Positions 23,592 through 36,538 of a stretch of DNA of 64,000 nucleotides are shown piece after piece. The stretch comes from Cokeromyces recurvatus (Eukaryota; Mucoromycota; Mucoromycetes; Mucorales; Mucoraceae). A program made the translations under genes and the position numbers. The first letter of the stretch is position 1. Every line of letters starts with the position of its first letter. The notes beneath the pieces were generated by a model. That model saw only the letters and a list, made by a program, of their open reading frames with translations. It searched no databases and was not told where the DNA came from. The stretch covers positions 823,559-887,558 of the forward strand of contig NW_026251396.1 of NCBI RefSeq assembly GCF_025118155.1. The letters run 5' to 3'.

Positions 23592-23849
23592 AAACCTTTT
23601 ATTTTGTCTTTTTTTTTTATTTTTTTTTTTTTTTTTTGTTATTAGAAATTTATTCTCATTTTTTATATTTTACTGATCGATGAATTCATCAGATCTATTT
23701 AATCTGATCTTATACCCCTTTCCATCTTGTATACGGAAAAAAAAAAGAAAATAAAGTTTTATCATAATAATAAGCACCTTTATAAAACAGCCCAAACTTA
23801 ATTTAACAGAAGGATTCAATAATCACTAATCAATTTTATTAAAAAAAAT

Positions 23850-24714
23850 TTAGTTCTTGTAAGAGATGATACCATCGAAACGTTGCTTGAACCATTCCAT
23901 AGCTTCTTCCTGTTATTGAAGGGGAGAAAAAAAAATAAACAATAAGTATAAATAAAAATAGGATATCGTGATCATTATTTACCTTCTTGATTTGGTGCTT
24001 GACACCAACCTTGGACTTGCAGTGCTTTCTGCGAGAGACACGGAAACCAGGACGACCCAAGACAACATAGTAATCCATACCGTAAATACCAATAGAAGGA
24101 TCGTACTTGATACCCAAATCAATGTGTTCATCAATACCGAAACCAAAGTTACCAGTGTCAGAGAAGTTACGAGCCTTGAGTTCATATTCCTTGACCTTCA
24201 AACCACGTTCGAGGATTTCCTCAGCCTTAGGACCACGGACAGTGACGTGAACGGCAATCTTTTCGTTACGACGAATGGAGAAAGTACGGACAGTGTAACG
24301 GGCCTTGGAGTAGACGGGAGTTTGACCAGTCAATTGTTCAAGAACCTTGGCGGCACGAGTGAGTCTATCACCAGATTCACCAACAGAGATGTTGAGAACC
24401 AACTTCTCAATTTGGAGGTTGCGCATGGGGTTCTTGGTAACCTTCTGTTCTTCGGCGCTCTATTAAATAGTATACAATAATTTTAGTATTTTTCATTTAT
24501 ATTTCTCTTCTTCAAAATTAGTTCTGAAATGTATTAAATGTATGAGAAGTGATGTTGACGGTTAAAAAACATATACACTTTTGATTTTTTGTTTTTTTTT
24601 GACTTTTTTAAAGATTCGTCCTTTATCATCCAAATTAAAACATATCATCAATCCATCTTTAGCATCGCTTCTCCATACATTCTACAATTCCATTTACTCT
24701 TTCTTTCATACCAT
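23850..24714 (-). CDS. RPL11: 60S ribosomal protein L11 (uL5)
   Basis: Two well-supported minus-strand exons, 24459-23983 and 23909-23850, plus an inferred first coding exon of only the start codon (24714-24712, followed by GTATGA). Spliced, this gives 179 residues: M then [20 protein letters not shown], continuing through [20 protein letters not shown] and ending [14 protein letters not shown]. The acceptor TTTAATAG precedes the Ser codon. If the proposed start exon is wrong, an internal Met (of NPMRNL) would be the only in-frame alternative and would lose the conserved leader. uL5 sits in the central protuberance of the large subunit and contacts 5S rRNA. The protein identity is certain; the first exon is moderately supported. 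Confidence 0.9.
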
Positions 24715-26161
24715 CGTTGGACTATATCGAAGCTAAAAGAGGGAGAATCACCCATATAAGTTATTCACTTCATGATAAATTTGAATGGCCGGGCTGCCTT
24801 AAACTACCTACAATAGAAGGCTCGGTCCGGAATAAGAATTCACCTCTGACATCAAATTTATACCGAAAAAAAAAAATTGACCAATAACGAATTCATATAA
24901 AACAATATGTAGCTTGTATTATTGTTGATACACATATATTATATAACGAAATAATAGGTTAAGATAATCACATTTGTTTGGATAATAATGTAGCAATTAT
25001 TATTATTATTAAATAATGGAAATAGTGTTACTGATTCTGATCTTGCATCATAAACTGATATTTCAATCAAAATTTTTTACAAGATACGTTTACATTCAAA
25101 TAACAAGGCTTATAGTATCTATTGCTTTATTTACGCCACCAGCTTTTGCTAATATATTTTAAATACTTGAGCATAAACAAACTTATGTAGTTAGGTCTCA
25201 TCATTCTTTCTATTTTTTTTTTTTTTCAATAATAATAACTATTTCAGGAACAGCCTAGACCATGCTATTATATCTTTCAATAACAAAACAACTAACTAAA
25301 TAATGAATACCGTTGCTTGTTGTTCTAGATATATATATGTATTCATAAGAGCCATACTCTAAATCCTACATTTTTAATTACTGCCTTAAGAATATACATG
25401 TATATTTATATACACATATACCATGTATTAGGTAGGTACTTTACATTATCTAGGGATAAAGTAAATATATCATCTGTAGTAAGGTTAATAATCGGTTATG
25501 AGTCTTTTCTCTATTATATCCTTCATTCTTACTATTATTGTTGAGAATATATTAGTAATGAGCTTTGTTAATCTAAGATTTCAGGTTATGAAGGTTAAGA
25601 CATAAATAAAGTCTAACTTGTTATAATCCTCCCCTCACGACATTTATTGCTGGCTAATTTATATTTCAGTTTTTTATTTATTCTATATGTTTGCCTAATA
25701 AAGGGATCAAGTAATAGACATTGGCTATTATTATAAATTACTTTTATAAAAGTAGTAAATTAAGATTGTCTTTGAAAAGTAAATCAACTAATTTCGGTCC
25801 TAAATGTAAACAAATAAAATAAAATAAACAAACGAATATTAAAATAACAAAAAAAGGGAGACATATAGCTAACAGAACAGTCCGGAAAACTAGGAGTAAG
25901 ATTCTAAGCACTCAAAAATAAAAATCAAGTCGTGCTTATCCCTAATGTCTATCCAGACGCCAAAATGTTCGCTTCAGAGCTTATCTTAAAAACATGATGC
26001 AAATAACCATTCCTCCATTATATGTTAAATAGACACACAATTACGACATGTAAATGAACGTTTTCAAATATAGCATATCCAAAACAAAAAAAAAATGTCT
26101 TGATTTTTAAAAACAAATATATAAAGTTCTTTATTTTGATAAAATATAAAATAGTAACTTC
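24715..26161. other. RPL11 upstream region and gene-free 1.4 kb
   Basis: CTCGGTCCGGA at 24821-24831, about 107 bp before the RPL11 start, resembles elements upstream of RPL34 and RPS3. The remainder is AT-rich. I see no gene in it. Confidence 0.45.
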
Positions 26162-27065
26162 TTAATGCTTCTTGTTCTATATAAAGATAATACGCATTAG
26201 TCAAATCATAAAATATAACTTTTACACCATTTTATACTTTACCTTGATCTTACGAAGGTAGAATTCGAGTTCCTTACCCTCAAGAATGTAACCATCACAA
26301 CGACCAGATTGACCGGGACGAGAAGAGATGACAGCATAGAGACGACCAGCATTGAATTGATCATTCAAGAGAGGATCAACGGCAGCATTAGCGGCACGAG
26401 CAGCCTTCTTCTTGGAGATTTTAGCTTCAGCATTCTCTTCAGTCTTCTATATATATTTGTAATAAAGGAAAGTTAATTTTTTTTTCTTCTTACTAACTAA
26501 CTAGTTCCATCTATAGAATACTTACAGCTTCAGAAGCCTTGGCCTTACCAAGAGGAAGAGCATAGTGAGCTTCGTACCATTGACGGAAAGGAGTGGCATC
26601 AATTTGAATGACAGCACCCTTGACAAGAGTGTTGGTACGAACCAATTCGTTGTTGGAGGCGTTGTAGACGACAGTCAAAACACGAGTCTTACGGGAAATA
26701 CCTTCAGAACCCCAGGAGAAGTTACCAGATTCAAGACGAAGAGCACGACGCTTGAAGTTACCACCACGGACACGAACAAGGTGAATACGCTTAGCACCCA
26801 ACTTGGTGTTGGCAGCTTGACGACCTAATTCGAACCTAATGAAATTAACATGAGAAATTATTGTTTAGAATTTATTTATTTTGGGAAATTGTAGATCAAT
26901 CTAATTGTCAATTTAAACATTTACTTTCTCTTCTTTCTGTATTGAGCACGTCTAGCACCGGTAGCGCTGCGTTTGTGGCGAGAATCACGACTGATACCTA
27001 AATGATGTATGCATATATTAGCTTATTTGGATGGATGATGGATGGATATTGTTCACTTTACCCAT
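26162..27065 (-). CDS. RPS8: 40S ribosomal protein S8 (eS8)
   Basis: Five minus-strand exons: 27065-27062 (ATGG only), 26997-26925, 26835-26526, 26446-26243 and 26176-26162 (15 nt). They give 201 residues starting [20 protein letters not shown], with [20 protein letters not shown], the segment [13 protein letters not shown] and the final exon NKKH. The first and last exons are tiny but fit precisely: the ATGG donor is followed by GTAAAG, and the last exon follows TATATAG and supplies a basic C-terminus of the kind seen in eS8. Without splicing, the end would read VKYKMV, which is less like the family. A component of the small ribosomal subunit. Confidence 0.94.
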
Positions 27066-28272
27066 GGTGTATTTAGAGAAGGAACTCTATTTCTTTCTCG
27101 CTTTCTGAATTCATTTTGTTCCCTTCTGAATTTCTTTTTTTTTTTTTTTTTTTTTTTTTTTTCTGCTAATTTTTTGACTCCGAACTTGGTGGGTTATCAC
27201 AGTTACCGTCAAATGCCTTTCCAAGTTTAGCTGTCACATACCAGTCTCGTCTATCATATATATATATATAAACTGCAATCCATAACAGACCATTTATAAT
27301 ATGCATTTCAAATTAATAAAGTATTTATATCCAATAATGAAAACGAAGTCTTTTATTTATTTATTTGCTTATAAACTTTTTAAAAGATTTAAGCCGTTTT
27401 TTTTTTTGTTGTTGTTGCTTACGTTAGTACCAAGAAAATAGAGAAAGGTAGAGTAAATGAACAATAAATCGAATACTATGTCAGAATACAAGAGATTTTG
27501 TATGATCAGAAACAACCTTGTATCGACAAAATACTTTAAATATGAATAGATGTATTACAAATGATCCCTTATGTTAAAAAGTAAGAGTAGAATGTATAAT
27601 TTTACTTATTTACTATATCCTATTATTTATTACAATACTTATTATATGTGTTTGATCGACAAAAAAGAAAAAAAAAAGTTTTACTTGTGTTTTCTTCTTT
27701 CACATCTCTTAACATAGAGTCAGGTCTTTCAAGATGAATACCCTCATTACTTAGCATGACGCATATCTTCTCAATCCAACTCTGATACAATAATGGGATT
27801 ATTATTCAATGTACAACTGAGAGAAACTAACAAAGTACTTAAATCTGTCCATAGCCATTGAGAAGAGTCAAGAAAATAATAGTTTTAACTATTTGTAGTA
27901 AAGTTAAACCTTTTAGTTATTTTTTTTTCTTATTTATGCAAGCATATGAAAAAAAAATATTTGTATATAAATATTAATAAAGGAAGCTTGTAACATTACA
28001 TAATAAATGTCAGGTTAATATTGCATAATTGTTTACATAAAGTTTATTGAACATAACATGGCCAATTTTATTATTATAATTACTATATTATTATTATTAT
28101 TATCTATATAATAGTAGGGCATGTGTGTATTTGGGAAGAGTTATTATGTCTTGTGATGTTTCTATTAGATATACATAGATATATAGATATATAGATACCT
28201 ATAGATATATAGATATATAGATATACATACATATACATATACATATACATATATATATATATTTACAATTAT
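27066..28272. other. intergenic between the SPX-RING gene and RPS8
   Basis: Contains a poly-T run (about 27128-27161) near the RPS8 start and, at about 28160-28260, a TATAGA/TACATA microsatellite ending at the 3' end of the SPX-RING gene. No gene recognised. Confidence 0.5.
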
Positions 28273-28670
28273 TTACATGATAAAGCAACTTTTGTTACGT
28301 TGAGGAGTATTAGCATTATGAGACGGTGGTGGTGGTGATATTCGGCGAAGAGGTAAACGACTATGGTTATTACGATGATGATGATGATGATGTTTCATCA
28401 TTTGCTTACTCAACATCATTTGTTCTTGTTGGTTTTCTTTTCGTTTTTCTTTGATTTCTTTTGGAAAATAAAGAAGCATAAAATCTTGCAATGATGTATC
28501 AAGATTATTGGCATCCGCATTTCCTACTGCATGTTCTTGTCTACAAATAGGACAATCATACAGACGTTTCTTGTGAGCCTTAATAAGACATCTAACACAA
28601 AATACATGGCCACATTCTAAGCGAATAGGTCTCCATGCAATAGCTATGATAAAAAAAGTCAAAAACAAAC

Positions 28671-28706
<36 letters not shown>

Positions 28707-30049
28707 GGAAAAATAGGATCCACTTCTTAAAGCCAATTATTCAACATACTTACAGAAACATACGGGACAATCATAATCATCAGGTTGTGGGACGATTGTA
28801 ATTAATTTTGTTTGAATAGCATTGAATAAGGAAGTTAAGATACCTTCGATAAATATAGCATTATCTTTTGTGAACGAAGAGAATTCAGAAGAAGCACTAC
28901 ATCCAATGATACTTTCAATATTAGGGCGGGGGAGAGAAGACAGGCTTACTTAAATACTTAGTATTGAATTTTCATCACATTACCATAATCCACTTCTTTT
29001 ATCATGTTTTTTCAAGATTTTAATTATTGCTGTTTGATTTAATGATTGGAAATGTTTAAAATGAACAAGCTGAGCATTGATGGCCATAAACTGAGCAAGA
29101 GCAATTCTTGATTGTCTAGTTGTCATTCTTTTTGTCTGATAACAATAGTAAATAAATCTATCTTTAAACAACATAATGTATTATAATCATAATTACCAAG
29201 TTCATACGAGATAATTCATCAGTAAACCATTGTAATTTTTCTTGACTTCTTTTATAAGATTCAGTAGCATATTTCTCATTTGTTTCATTCTTGAAAATCG
29301 CAGCCTCCATATATAAACTAAATATCTCTCTCCAATTATACAAATCTTTCCTTTCTGGTGAAGCCTATATAAATGTCAATCAGTCAGTCAGTCAGTCAGT
29401 CAGTCAGTCAGTCAGTCGGTAGAAGGTCATCTTTTTTTTTTTACAACTTTATAAACGGTTTTTTATTTATACACTTTACTGCAATTGTGAGTTGACTTTC
29501 AAGCTTATCTACGTCATTAATGAATCGTGTCTTTTCTTTTTCATGTAAAGCAGCTGCATGAGATAATTCATGTACAAGCAAGTGAAAGAATTCAGAATCA
29601 CGAACGAGTTCGATTTTAATAGATAAAGGTTCTGTATTAATTCGCTGAGTGACGGGTATTAAGTTCAATAAAGCTGGTTTATCGACAGCAGTAATAGACA
29701 TAGGATCGTCAATTGTAATTTTAATAAAAGGATGAATGTCCTCCATATCACCTAAAATAAATAGTGTATATTTTTATTGATTAAAATTGATTATTTTATA
29801 TGAATATACATATATATAAATACATATATTTATTCATGTATATATCTATTTACCATCCATTATATAATCTAAACGCATCGTTTTTACTGTATCTAATGTA
29901 CTTATCCACTCAGTTGATAATCCTCTTGATTCAAGCTCATCAACAATAAGTCGAATAGATTTCTTTAACGTCTTATAATGGATAAGATGTGGCCTCCAAT
30001 TCTCCGGGAGATCAAAAGATGCTGTCTCCATCTGCTTTCCAAACTTCAT
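28273..30049 (-). CDS. SPX-domain RING E3 ubiquitin ligase-like protein with C-terminal CaaX motif
   Basis: Six minus-strand exons: 30049-29854, 29751-29480, 29364-29197, 29135-28984, 28896-28754 and 28643-28273, giving 433 residues. The first residues, MKFGKQMETASFDLPENWRP, followed by HYKTLKKSI (Tyr25, Lys26, Lys29, Lys30), match the SPX inositol-pyrophosphate-binding start. Helical SPX sequence continues through FFHLLVHELSHAAALHEKEK. A C3HC4 RING spans about 306-344 (CPVC, CGHVFCVRC, CPIC), split by an intron after the first CxxC. A His run (KHHHHHHRNN) and a Pro/Arg-rich tail follow, and the last four residues are CFIM, a CaaX box. SPX-RING proteins in fungi and plants couple phosphate status to ubiquitination. 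The target is unknown. The prenylation motif suggests membrane attachment. Confidence 0.85.
29381..29416 (+). repeat. (CAGT)9 tetranucleotide repeat in an intron
   Basis: Nine perfect CAGT units in the second intron of the SPX-RING gene, directly beside the T-rich region. Likely polymorphic. Confidence 0.85.
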
Positions 30050-30120
30050 TCTTTTCTTTTATTAATATAAGTAAACAACTGTTTTATCCATAAAGACATA
30101 CAAAAGAAAAATTGTATATG

Positions 30121-30154
<34 letters not shown>

Positions 30155-33100
30155 GAGAGAGAATTTAAACGCAGTATGGTTTATATATACATATTTTTTT
30201 TTTTTTACAGTTTGAATCATATCCTATTAATGACGATTAATAATCTCCGGTCTCCAATAATATTTGAAGTTTAAATCCTCGTGATATAGTTCATCAAATA
30301 GCAACAAAAAATTTTTGGTTTAGAGAAAGCACATACTGTGTATAAAAAAAATAAAAAAAAAAAAAAGTCGAGAAAGTAATTAAAAAGTATGTGCTTTATT
30401 AGTCAAATAACGCAATCATTAAGAAATGAAAAGAACACATCATAAACTGAGATAATAAAGCGCATAAAATAAACACGGTACAGTAGTTCAGATAAGTGGA
30501 TAAAATGAGCAGTTTGTTTAGTGATATTTAAAATCTCTTGGTAAAGATGATTCTTTTTGACGACAACAGAATAAAGGCAGCTAGAGAGAAGGATACATAC
30601 GGCGGCGCCTTAAATGAATGCAACATAGTAAGTTCAACATTTAACGGATAGGTACAACGCTTAGATTTATCATTGCAGCAACTAAACCAAGATGTGAGTA
30701 CAAAGCATAGCTGCATATACAAGAAGGGGCCATAAGCAATCAAAGAATAATAAAGATAGGTTTAGATCCACCATCCACAAAAAGAAGAGCGGAGTTTAGA
30801 GTTGAAGTAGGAATGTTATTTTTATTTTTATCGAGAATATTAGCCCAAAAGATCGCATGTAAAGGTTAGAAACATTAAAAAAGAATTGCCAAGGGACTCG
30901 TGGTTCAATCAACTTATATTATTATTATTAAAAAAAAATGAGTGCAGATAACTGAATATAAAGTGGTATGTTTAGCAGATAGATAAAAGAGATCCAAATA
31001 AGTTGTACTTGTAAAACACAAATCCCTGCTTGCATTGTCAGCTGTGTATTACTTTGATCAAAGATTCGTGAGAAACTGTCAAAGTTTCAACGAATGTAGT
31101 CATTCCAATCTGTCTCTAATTACTTGAAAAACCTTGTTATTTCAAGTAACTAACATTTAAGCCCTAACCCTGTTTAAGAACAAACAAATTATTTGAATAT
31201 ATAAACTAACTACAAATAGATGCTTAAATATGGCGTTATCAACTGCTACAGAGGCAAGTCGGCTCATTAAGATGATTTATTATCAATAACTGAAATAACT
31301 CGTAATGACATGAATAAATTGATGATGTAAATAGAATCTTAATGAACATCAATTTTTGGAAAAAAAAATAAAATAAAAAGTGGAATTATATGATAAATAT
31401 CTTCAGATGGGTATCATTAAATAGATTTTTAAATAGTATAGCAATGATGATAAGGTATAAGCAAGTAATGGATCCCATTTGTATTGTTAACTCATTATAT
31501 CATAAGCAGTATTTATTAATATATAGCTTAGCAGTTCAATATATGCAAAGAAACGAAGCAGAATGTTAATATTTAATGGCTAAAAACTGGTTGAAAGCAG
31601 TGAACCTAATTTTTTTTTTCTTGTGTAATATTACTATCTTTACCGAGCTTTATTATTTTCTTTTTTTTTTTGAATTCATTTCTTTAATAAAAGAAAAAAA
31701 AATTATGAAGGTAAAGTTGAATCTCTTTTTTTTTTCGAAAGATAATATTGTATTTTAGCTTTGCTTGTAGTATTAAAAAGATGTGGGTAATCTGACATTA
31801 ATTTTGATAATCTTTCATTGTCATTTAAAACATTATCTAGTAATTCAATGCTTTTTATTGTCTTGGGATCAGTTTCCCTAATTTAATAATGATGAATAGT
31901 AAAAGTTTATATTATTATTATTTCAACATCACGCATCATCTAGTTATTCATTACATTACATTCTAACATGAAAAATAAAACAAATAATCAAAAAAAGTAA
32001 AATAAGGATTTCTTTCTTTTTTTTTTTTTTCCTCCTATGTTGTGACTGTTTGTGTTACCTAGTTACGAAACTCAAGTTTATAAACAAAACAAAATATTAA
32101 AATATGATCAAATATGATTGCAATCAGGGGCACTAAGTGGATTTATATTTAATATTTTTCTACTAAAATTAGTTTATAATGTGATTTCCAACTTGGGAAG
32201 TAATAAACTCTATTGCAACTATAGAAAAAGATGATACTCAGTCGTGTTTATAGTAATATCACGTATTATGCACATTAATGAGTCTTTATTAAAAAATAAA
32301 AAGTATAACATGTACCAAAGATGAAGAAGAACTAGCAAAAGAAAAAAAATTATTTATTGTAACTCTTGTCACAGGCTTCAAGTATTAGTGGGAACCAGCT
32401 TTCCCATAGGTCTAAGTGTAGTAGTTATCCTAGTCTAAGCTATTGTACACAAGACGGCAACTATTTCTTCTTCTTCTTCTTCTTCTACTACTACTACTAC
32501 TCTCTCACTCTCACTCTCTTCCTAATGTGAGAAATGAGGACAGAAATAAATTAGAAGAGTAAATTAACAATTATCAAGTGAAAATAACCCAACAGATCAT
32601 ATTGGATAGCTTGCTATAGGTAAAGACAGTTCCTAAGGTACGCATCAAACCCTTGATAGACATGCTACGAAAAAGCTAATGGAAGGATATTTTCTAAAAG
32701 GAATTAGCCGAGAAATAGTAAAGCATACATATGATCAATAAAGTAAATTGAAATAAAAAGTCATGTGGAGTACAAGCTCTCCTTAAATAAAAGTAGAATG
32801 ACAAAACTGCCTAATTGAGTTGTCACCACCATCATCTAATACACATTTAAGCGACGAAGTTAAATACTTTTGAATACTTTGGCAATTGGCATAAGAGTAA
32901 TTGAAGACATTTATTTATCTATTTATATATACACATATATACTTGCATGTATGTATACAAAGCGATAAATTAGGAACTATTAAATTACCCGGAAATAGGA
33001 GATATTTTTTTTTTGCAAATAATAACAGCGATCAAATAGCTTAAATATATGAGATATAGTGGCATAAACGAGACGATTCTAATTTAGCTTTGTACATATT

Positions 33101-33900
33101 TTCTAGTATATATGTATATACATATATATATAAAAAGACACTTATTAATTTATCAAAATAGGTTCGTTACGAAAGTTAGGAAGTAGGACATCAGATAATT
33201 ATATAATCTTATGAAGACAGAAATAACAAATTCTTGTTTATTGTTTCAAATCTAATACTAAATCGTAAATTAAAATTAAAATTAAAATACATTTTTAAAC
33301 TCTTTATCAAGACTTTTGTTTGATAAGTCTTATTTGCTCTGTTGCTTCCCTTTCCCCTTCCACCAAATTATGTTTTCTTGTTTCTGTGTAAATTCAGTTT
33401 GACGAAGAATTTACAAATATGGATATTAGTTTATATTGACTACTAATAAATAATTACATATTATGTTCATTTGCACAACAGTTCTAATTACCCTATTTAT
33501 TTATTCTCTTTTATTTGGCTTTTATTTTTATAATTTAAGTGTACCCTAACAAAAAAAAATATTTGGTACTTTTAATATTGATTTAGTTCAAGTCATGTCA
33601 AAGGCAAGAAAATTTCTCTTTAGAATAAAAAAAAAAAAATACATAGTAACATATTTTCTCCTTTTTTTTCGCGTATATGGTTACACTTTGAAAAGTATTT
33701 TATGCTTTACAAGTATAAAAAGTAAAAAATAAACAATAAAAAAAATTAAATAGGAAAATTTTTTTTTCTTCTTGTTCTTCTATTTTTATTTTTATTTTAT
33801 TTTTATTTTATTTTTATTTATTTTATTTTATTTTGTTTTATTTTATTTTATTTTATTTTATTTTATTTTATTTTTATTTTTATTTTTATTTTTTGTAAAT
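30050..33900. other. 3.85-kb gene-free divergent interval
   Basis: The longest stretch without a recognised gene. It holds an inverted repeat (AAAGCACATACT at 30326-30337 and its complement at 30386-30397), (TTC)n(TAC)n(TCTCAC)n microsatellites at about 32464-32520 and a TTTTA-type repeat at 33783-33890 just before the Opy2-like gene. Short ORFs (for example 30528-30743 minus) show no family resemblance. I saw no tRNA. Confidence 0.45.
33783..33890 (+). repeat. TTTTA/TTTTTA pentanucleotide-like repeat
   Basis: Pyrimidine-rich tandem TTTTA and TTTTTA units immediately upstream of the start codon at 33901. In frame with the gene they would encode Phe/Leu/Tyr repeats, but no ATG opens that reading. 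Confidence 0.7.
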
Positions 33901-35146
33901 ATGTTTGAAAATAAAAACGTGTTAAAACGAGATTCTACAAATGGCAAAATGAACTGCGATCTATTAAAGACATGTTCTAAAGACTGTTATCCAGCTTGTA
34001 GTTCTACTCAAATATGTACATATCAAATAACATCAGTAACTGAATGTAGTACTTGTCCAGTAACTTTTTGTGTAGAAAAAAATCAAGTACAACAATTATC
34101 AAGCTCAACTCTTATTGATTATCATAAACAGGATAGCAAGAATAATAATACAGCATTAGTAGCAGGTCTAACAACAGGTTTAGTGGTGGCTACTTTGATT
34201 ATAGTGACAATAGGAGGATTTGTTTTATATCGAAGACGAAAATGGAAAAAAATATTAAAATTACAAGAAGAAGATGAAAAGAGAGCTTATATTCCACCTT
34301 ATCCGCCAAGAATTGTATCTGAAATTCAAAACGTATTACCACCTCCACCACCTGCAGTTATTGTATCTTCTTCTTCTATTAAAAGTGATAATTCTATACC
34401 ACCTCCTATTCCAGATTATTGGAATCAACAGGTATTTTTATCCAAATTATTAAGCCTTTTTTTTTATATATACATGTATTCATTTTTTTTTTTAAAAAAA
34501 AAAGACTATGAAATTAGTAGAAAATGATCATCCTCAATCACCGTTTCTTATCGGTGCCCATAATCTTCAAATTCCGCATCTTGATACAACAATACCCGAT
34601 CCGTCGTCGTTGTCAAATAAGACACGACGATCACTTTATATCCCAGCCACAACGACTCATTTTGATCATGCTTCATTTTTAATAAATAGATCCTCATCTG
34701 TCAAAGTCAGTAGTAAATATGATAATCGCCACTATAACATCAGTAAAGAAGATGATAGTAATGAACCAGTAAAGATTAGAAGAGCTGTTTCAGTCAAAAA
34801 GAATAATTCAACTGCATCCCATTCAAGCTCTATTACTCGCGTAGGCAGTTATCATGATAACGACGATGGTGATAAGAAATATATTTATTATGCACAGCCT
34901 AGAATGGTGCATATAAGTACAATTACAAGTAGTAATGAAAAAGGCATTGTTTCTCGAAAAAGATCTATACGTACAATCGCTAGTCATGAATCACCACTAA
35001 AACCTTTTAATATATCTTTAACTGATAATCCTCCAAATAATAATGAGAATATCGATATTTATTATAATCCACCTTCAATGAATACATCTTCTACTTGTAC
35101 TCTAGCAGATGGTGAAATTACTGTATTTTTAGAACCCAATCAATAA
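33901..35146 (+). CDS. OPY2: Opy2-like single-pass membrane anchor (HOG pathway)
   Basis: Two exons, 33901-34431 and 34505-35146, give 390 residues. There is no signal peptide. The short N-terminal ectodomain has eight cysteines (19, 25, 29, 33, 39, 49, 52, 57) in the Opy2 pattern, with CSSTQICTYQ and ECSTCPVTFC. One membrane helix follows (about 80-104, ALVAGLTTGLVVATLIIVTI) and then the basic stop-transfer RRRKWKK. The cytoplasmic tail is Pro- and Ser-rich (PPPPPA, PPPIPDYW) with many basic-Ser sites. In yeast Opy2 anchors Ste50 and activates the Ste11-Hog1 MAPK branch in osmotic and glucose signalling. The recruiting partner here is inferred. The intron ends in a T11A10 tract directly before the acceptor. 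Confidence 0.72.
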
Positions 35147-35260
35147 TTCGTATTATTCCCCTTAATTATTAGAGATAATAATAATAATAATAATAATAAA
35201 GTAGAGGGGAGGAAATGGAAGGGGCAAATTGTAATATGTTATACCAAAGTTGTTATTATA

Positions 35261-35817
35261 TTATATATTATTTTGTAAAATGTATTGTGCATATTCAGTC
35301 AAGAAAGTATTATTAACTGTACCACATACTTGTAAGACTGTAGGATCCAAAATTCCTTGATTAGTAAAATAAATTAGCAAATGCTCTAAAAGTTCTAATT
35401 GATCTGATAAGGATAAATGATTGATAATAGTAGCAAGGATGGCACCCATATTCAAATTATGTGTCTATATATGTATGTGTGTGTGTGTGTGTGTGTATGA
35501 GTGTCTAAATAAGTAGATTCACTATTTTTTATTAACTACCTTGATAAAACTTTGATAATAGATGTAAGCAAAGAAGCCCATTAAAAATTGACAATCCATT
35601 CGATCTGTCATACCTCCATGTCCAGGAATACTTTGACCAAAATCTTTTACATTAAATGCACGTTTAACTCCACTAGCGAAGAATCCTCCAAATGGAGCAA
35701 TTAACGATGCAAAACAGGCCATAATAAGTGTGTGAAGTTGAATAGGTGCAATCCAAATCTTTGTAACTTCTTTTTGAAACTTGTAGTATTTAAATATAAA
35801 GTAATTAAACAAGCATG

Positions 35818-35876
<59 letters not shown>

Positions 35877-36495
35877 TCTTACCAATGTTTGAATAACGAT
35901 AATACATAGATTGGGTAATTTCCATGGAACTGATATAAAAACGGGATTTATAGGATTACATTCAATATGGGACCAAGCTGACATAGATAAATCCTATTAA
36001 TGGGGAAGGATTATATATTTATATATTATATGCATGCATGTATATTTGTTTAATTATAGTTATAGTATTACCTTAACCGGACATATAAGATAATTAAATT
36101 TCATCAATAAAATAGACCACTAATAATATGATCATCATCATATGCTGCAATTAATAGACACAATTATTATCACAAGATTATATTATTATTTACCAAAAAT
36201 CCGAATAAAAGAGTGCAAATCCAAGCACCTAAAAATCCTTCAATTGTTTTCTTTGGACTGAGTTGAATTAATGGACGACGACCCCAAAAGAACCCACAAA
36301 TATATGCAAAGATATCGTTACAGATGACTAAGGAAGTAGGTAAAAAGAACCAAATTAAACCTTCTAAAATATTATTCACAATAAAGTGACTCTGAAAAAC
36401 GATTAGTAAGAGTGCCATGTGCATCCAACCAAATTGTCGAAATTGTCGTTTATATTGTCCCTTTTTTAAATTTGCAACAAAAAATACGAATCCTG

Positions 36496-36538
<43 letters not shown>

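Noticed and set aside
23968..24480. Plus-strand 170-residue ORF opposite RPL11
   Set aside because: Antisense shadow of a strongly conserved ribosomal protein gene; no motif of its own.
30528..30743. Minus-strand ORF of 71 residues in the 3.85-kb gap
   Set aside because: No family similarity, no start context and no neighbouring exons; likely chance in AT-rich DNA.
31163..31172. CCCTAACCCTG resembling telomere repeat
   Set aside because: A single partial unit; no tandem array.
33772..33900. In-frame upstream extension of the Opy2-like gene encoding a Phe/Leu/Tyr signal-like stretch
   Set aside because: No ATG precedes it; it arises from the TTTTA repeat. The ATG at 33901 gives a normal Opy2 topology.
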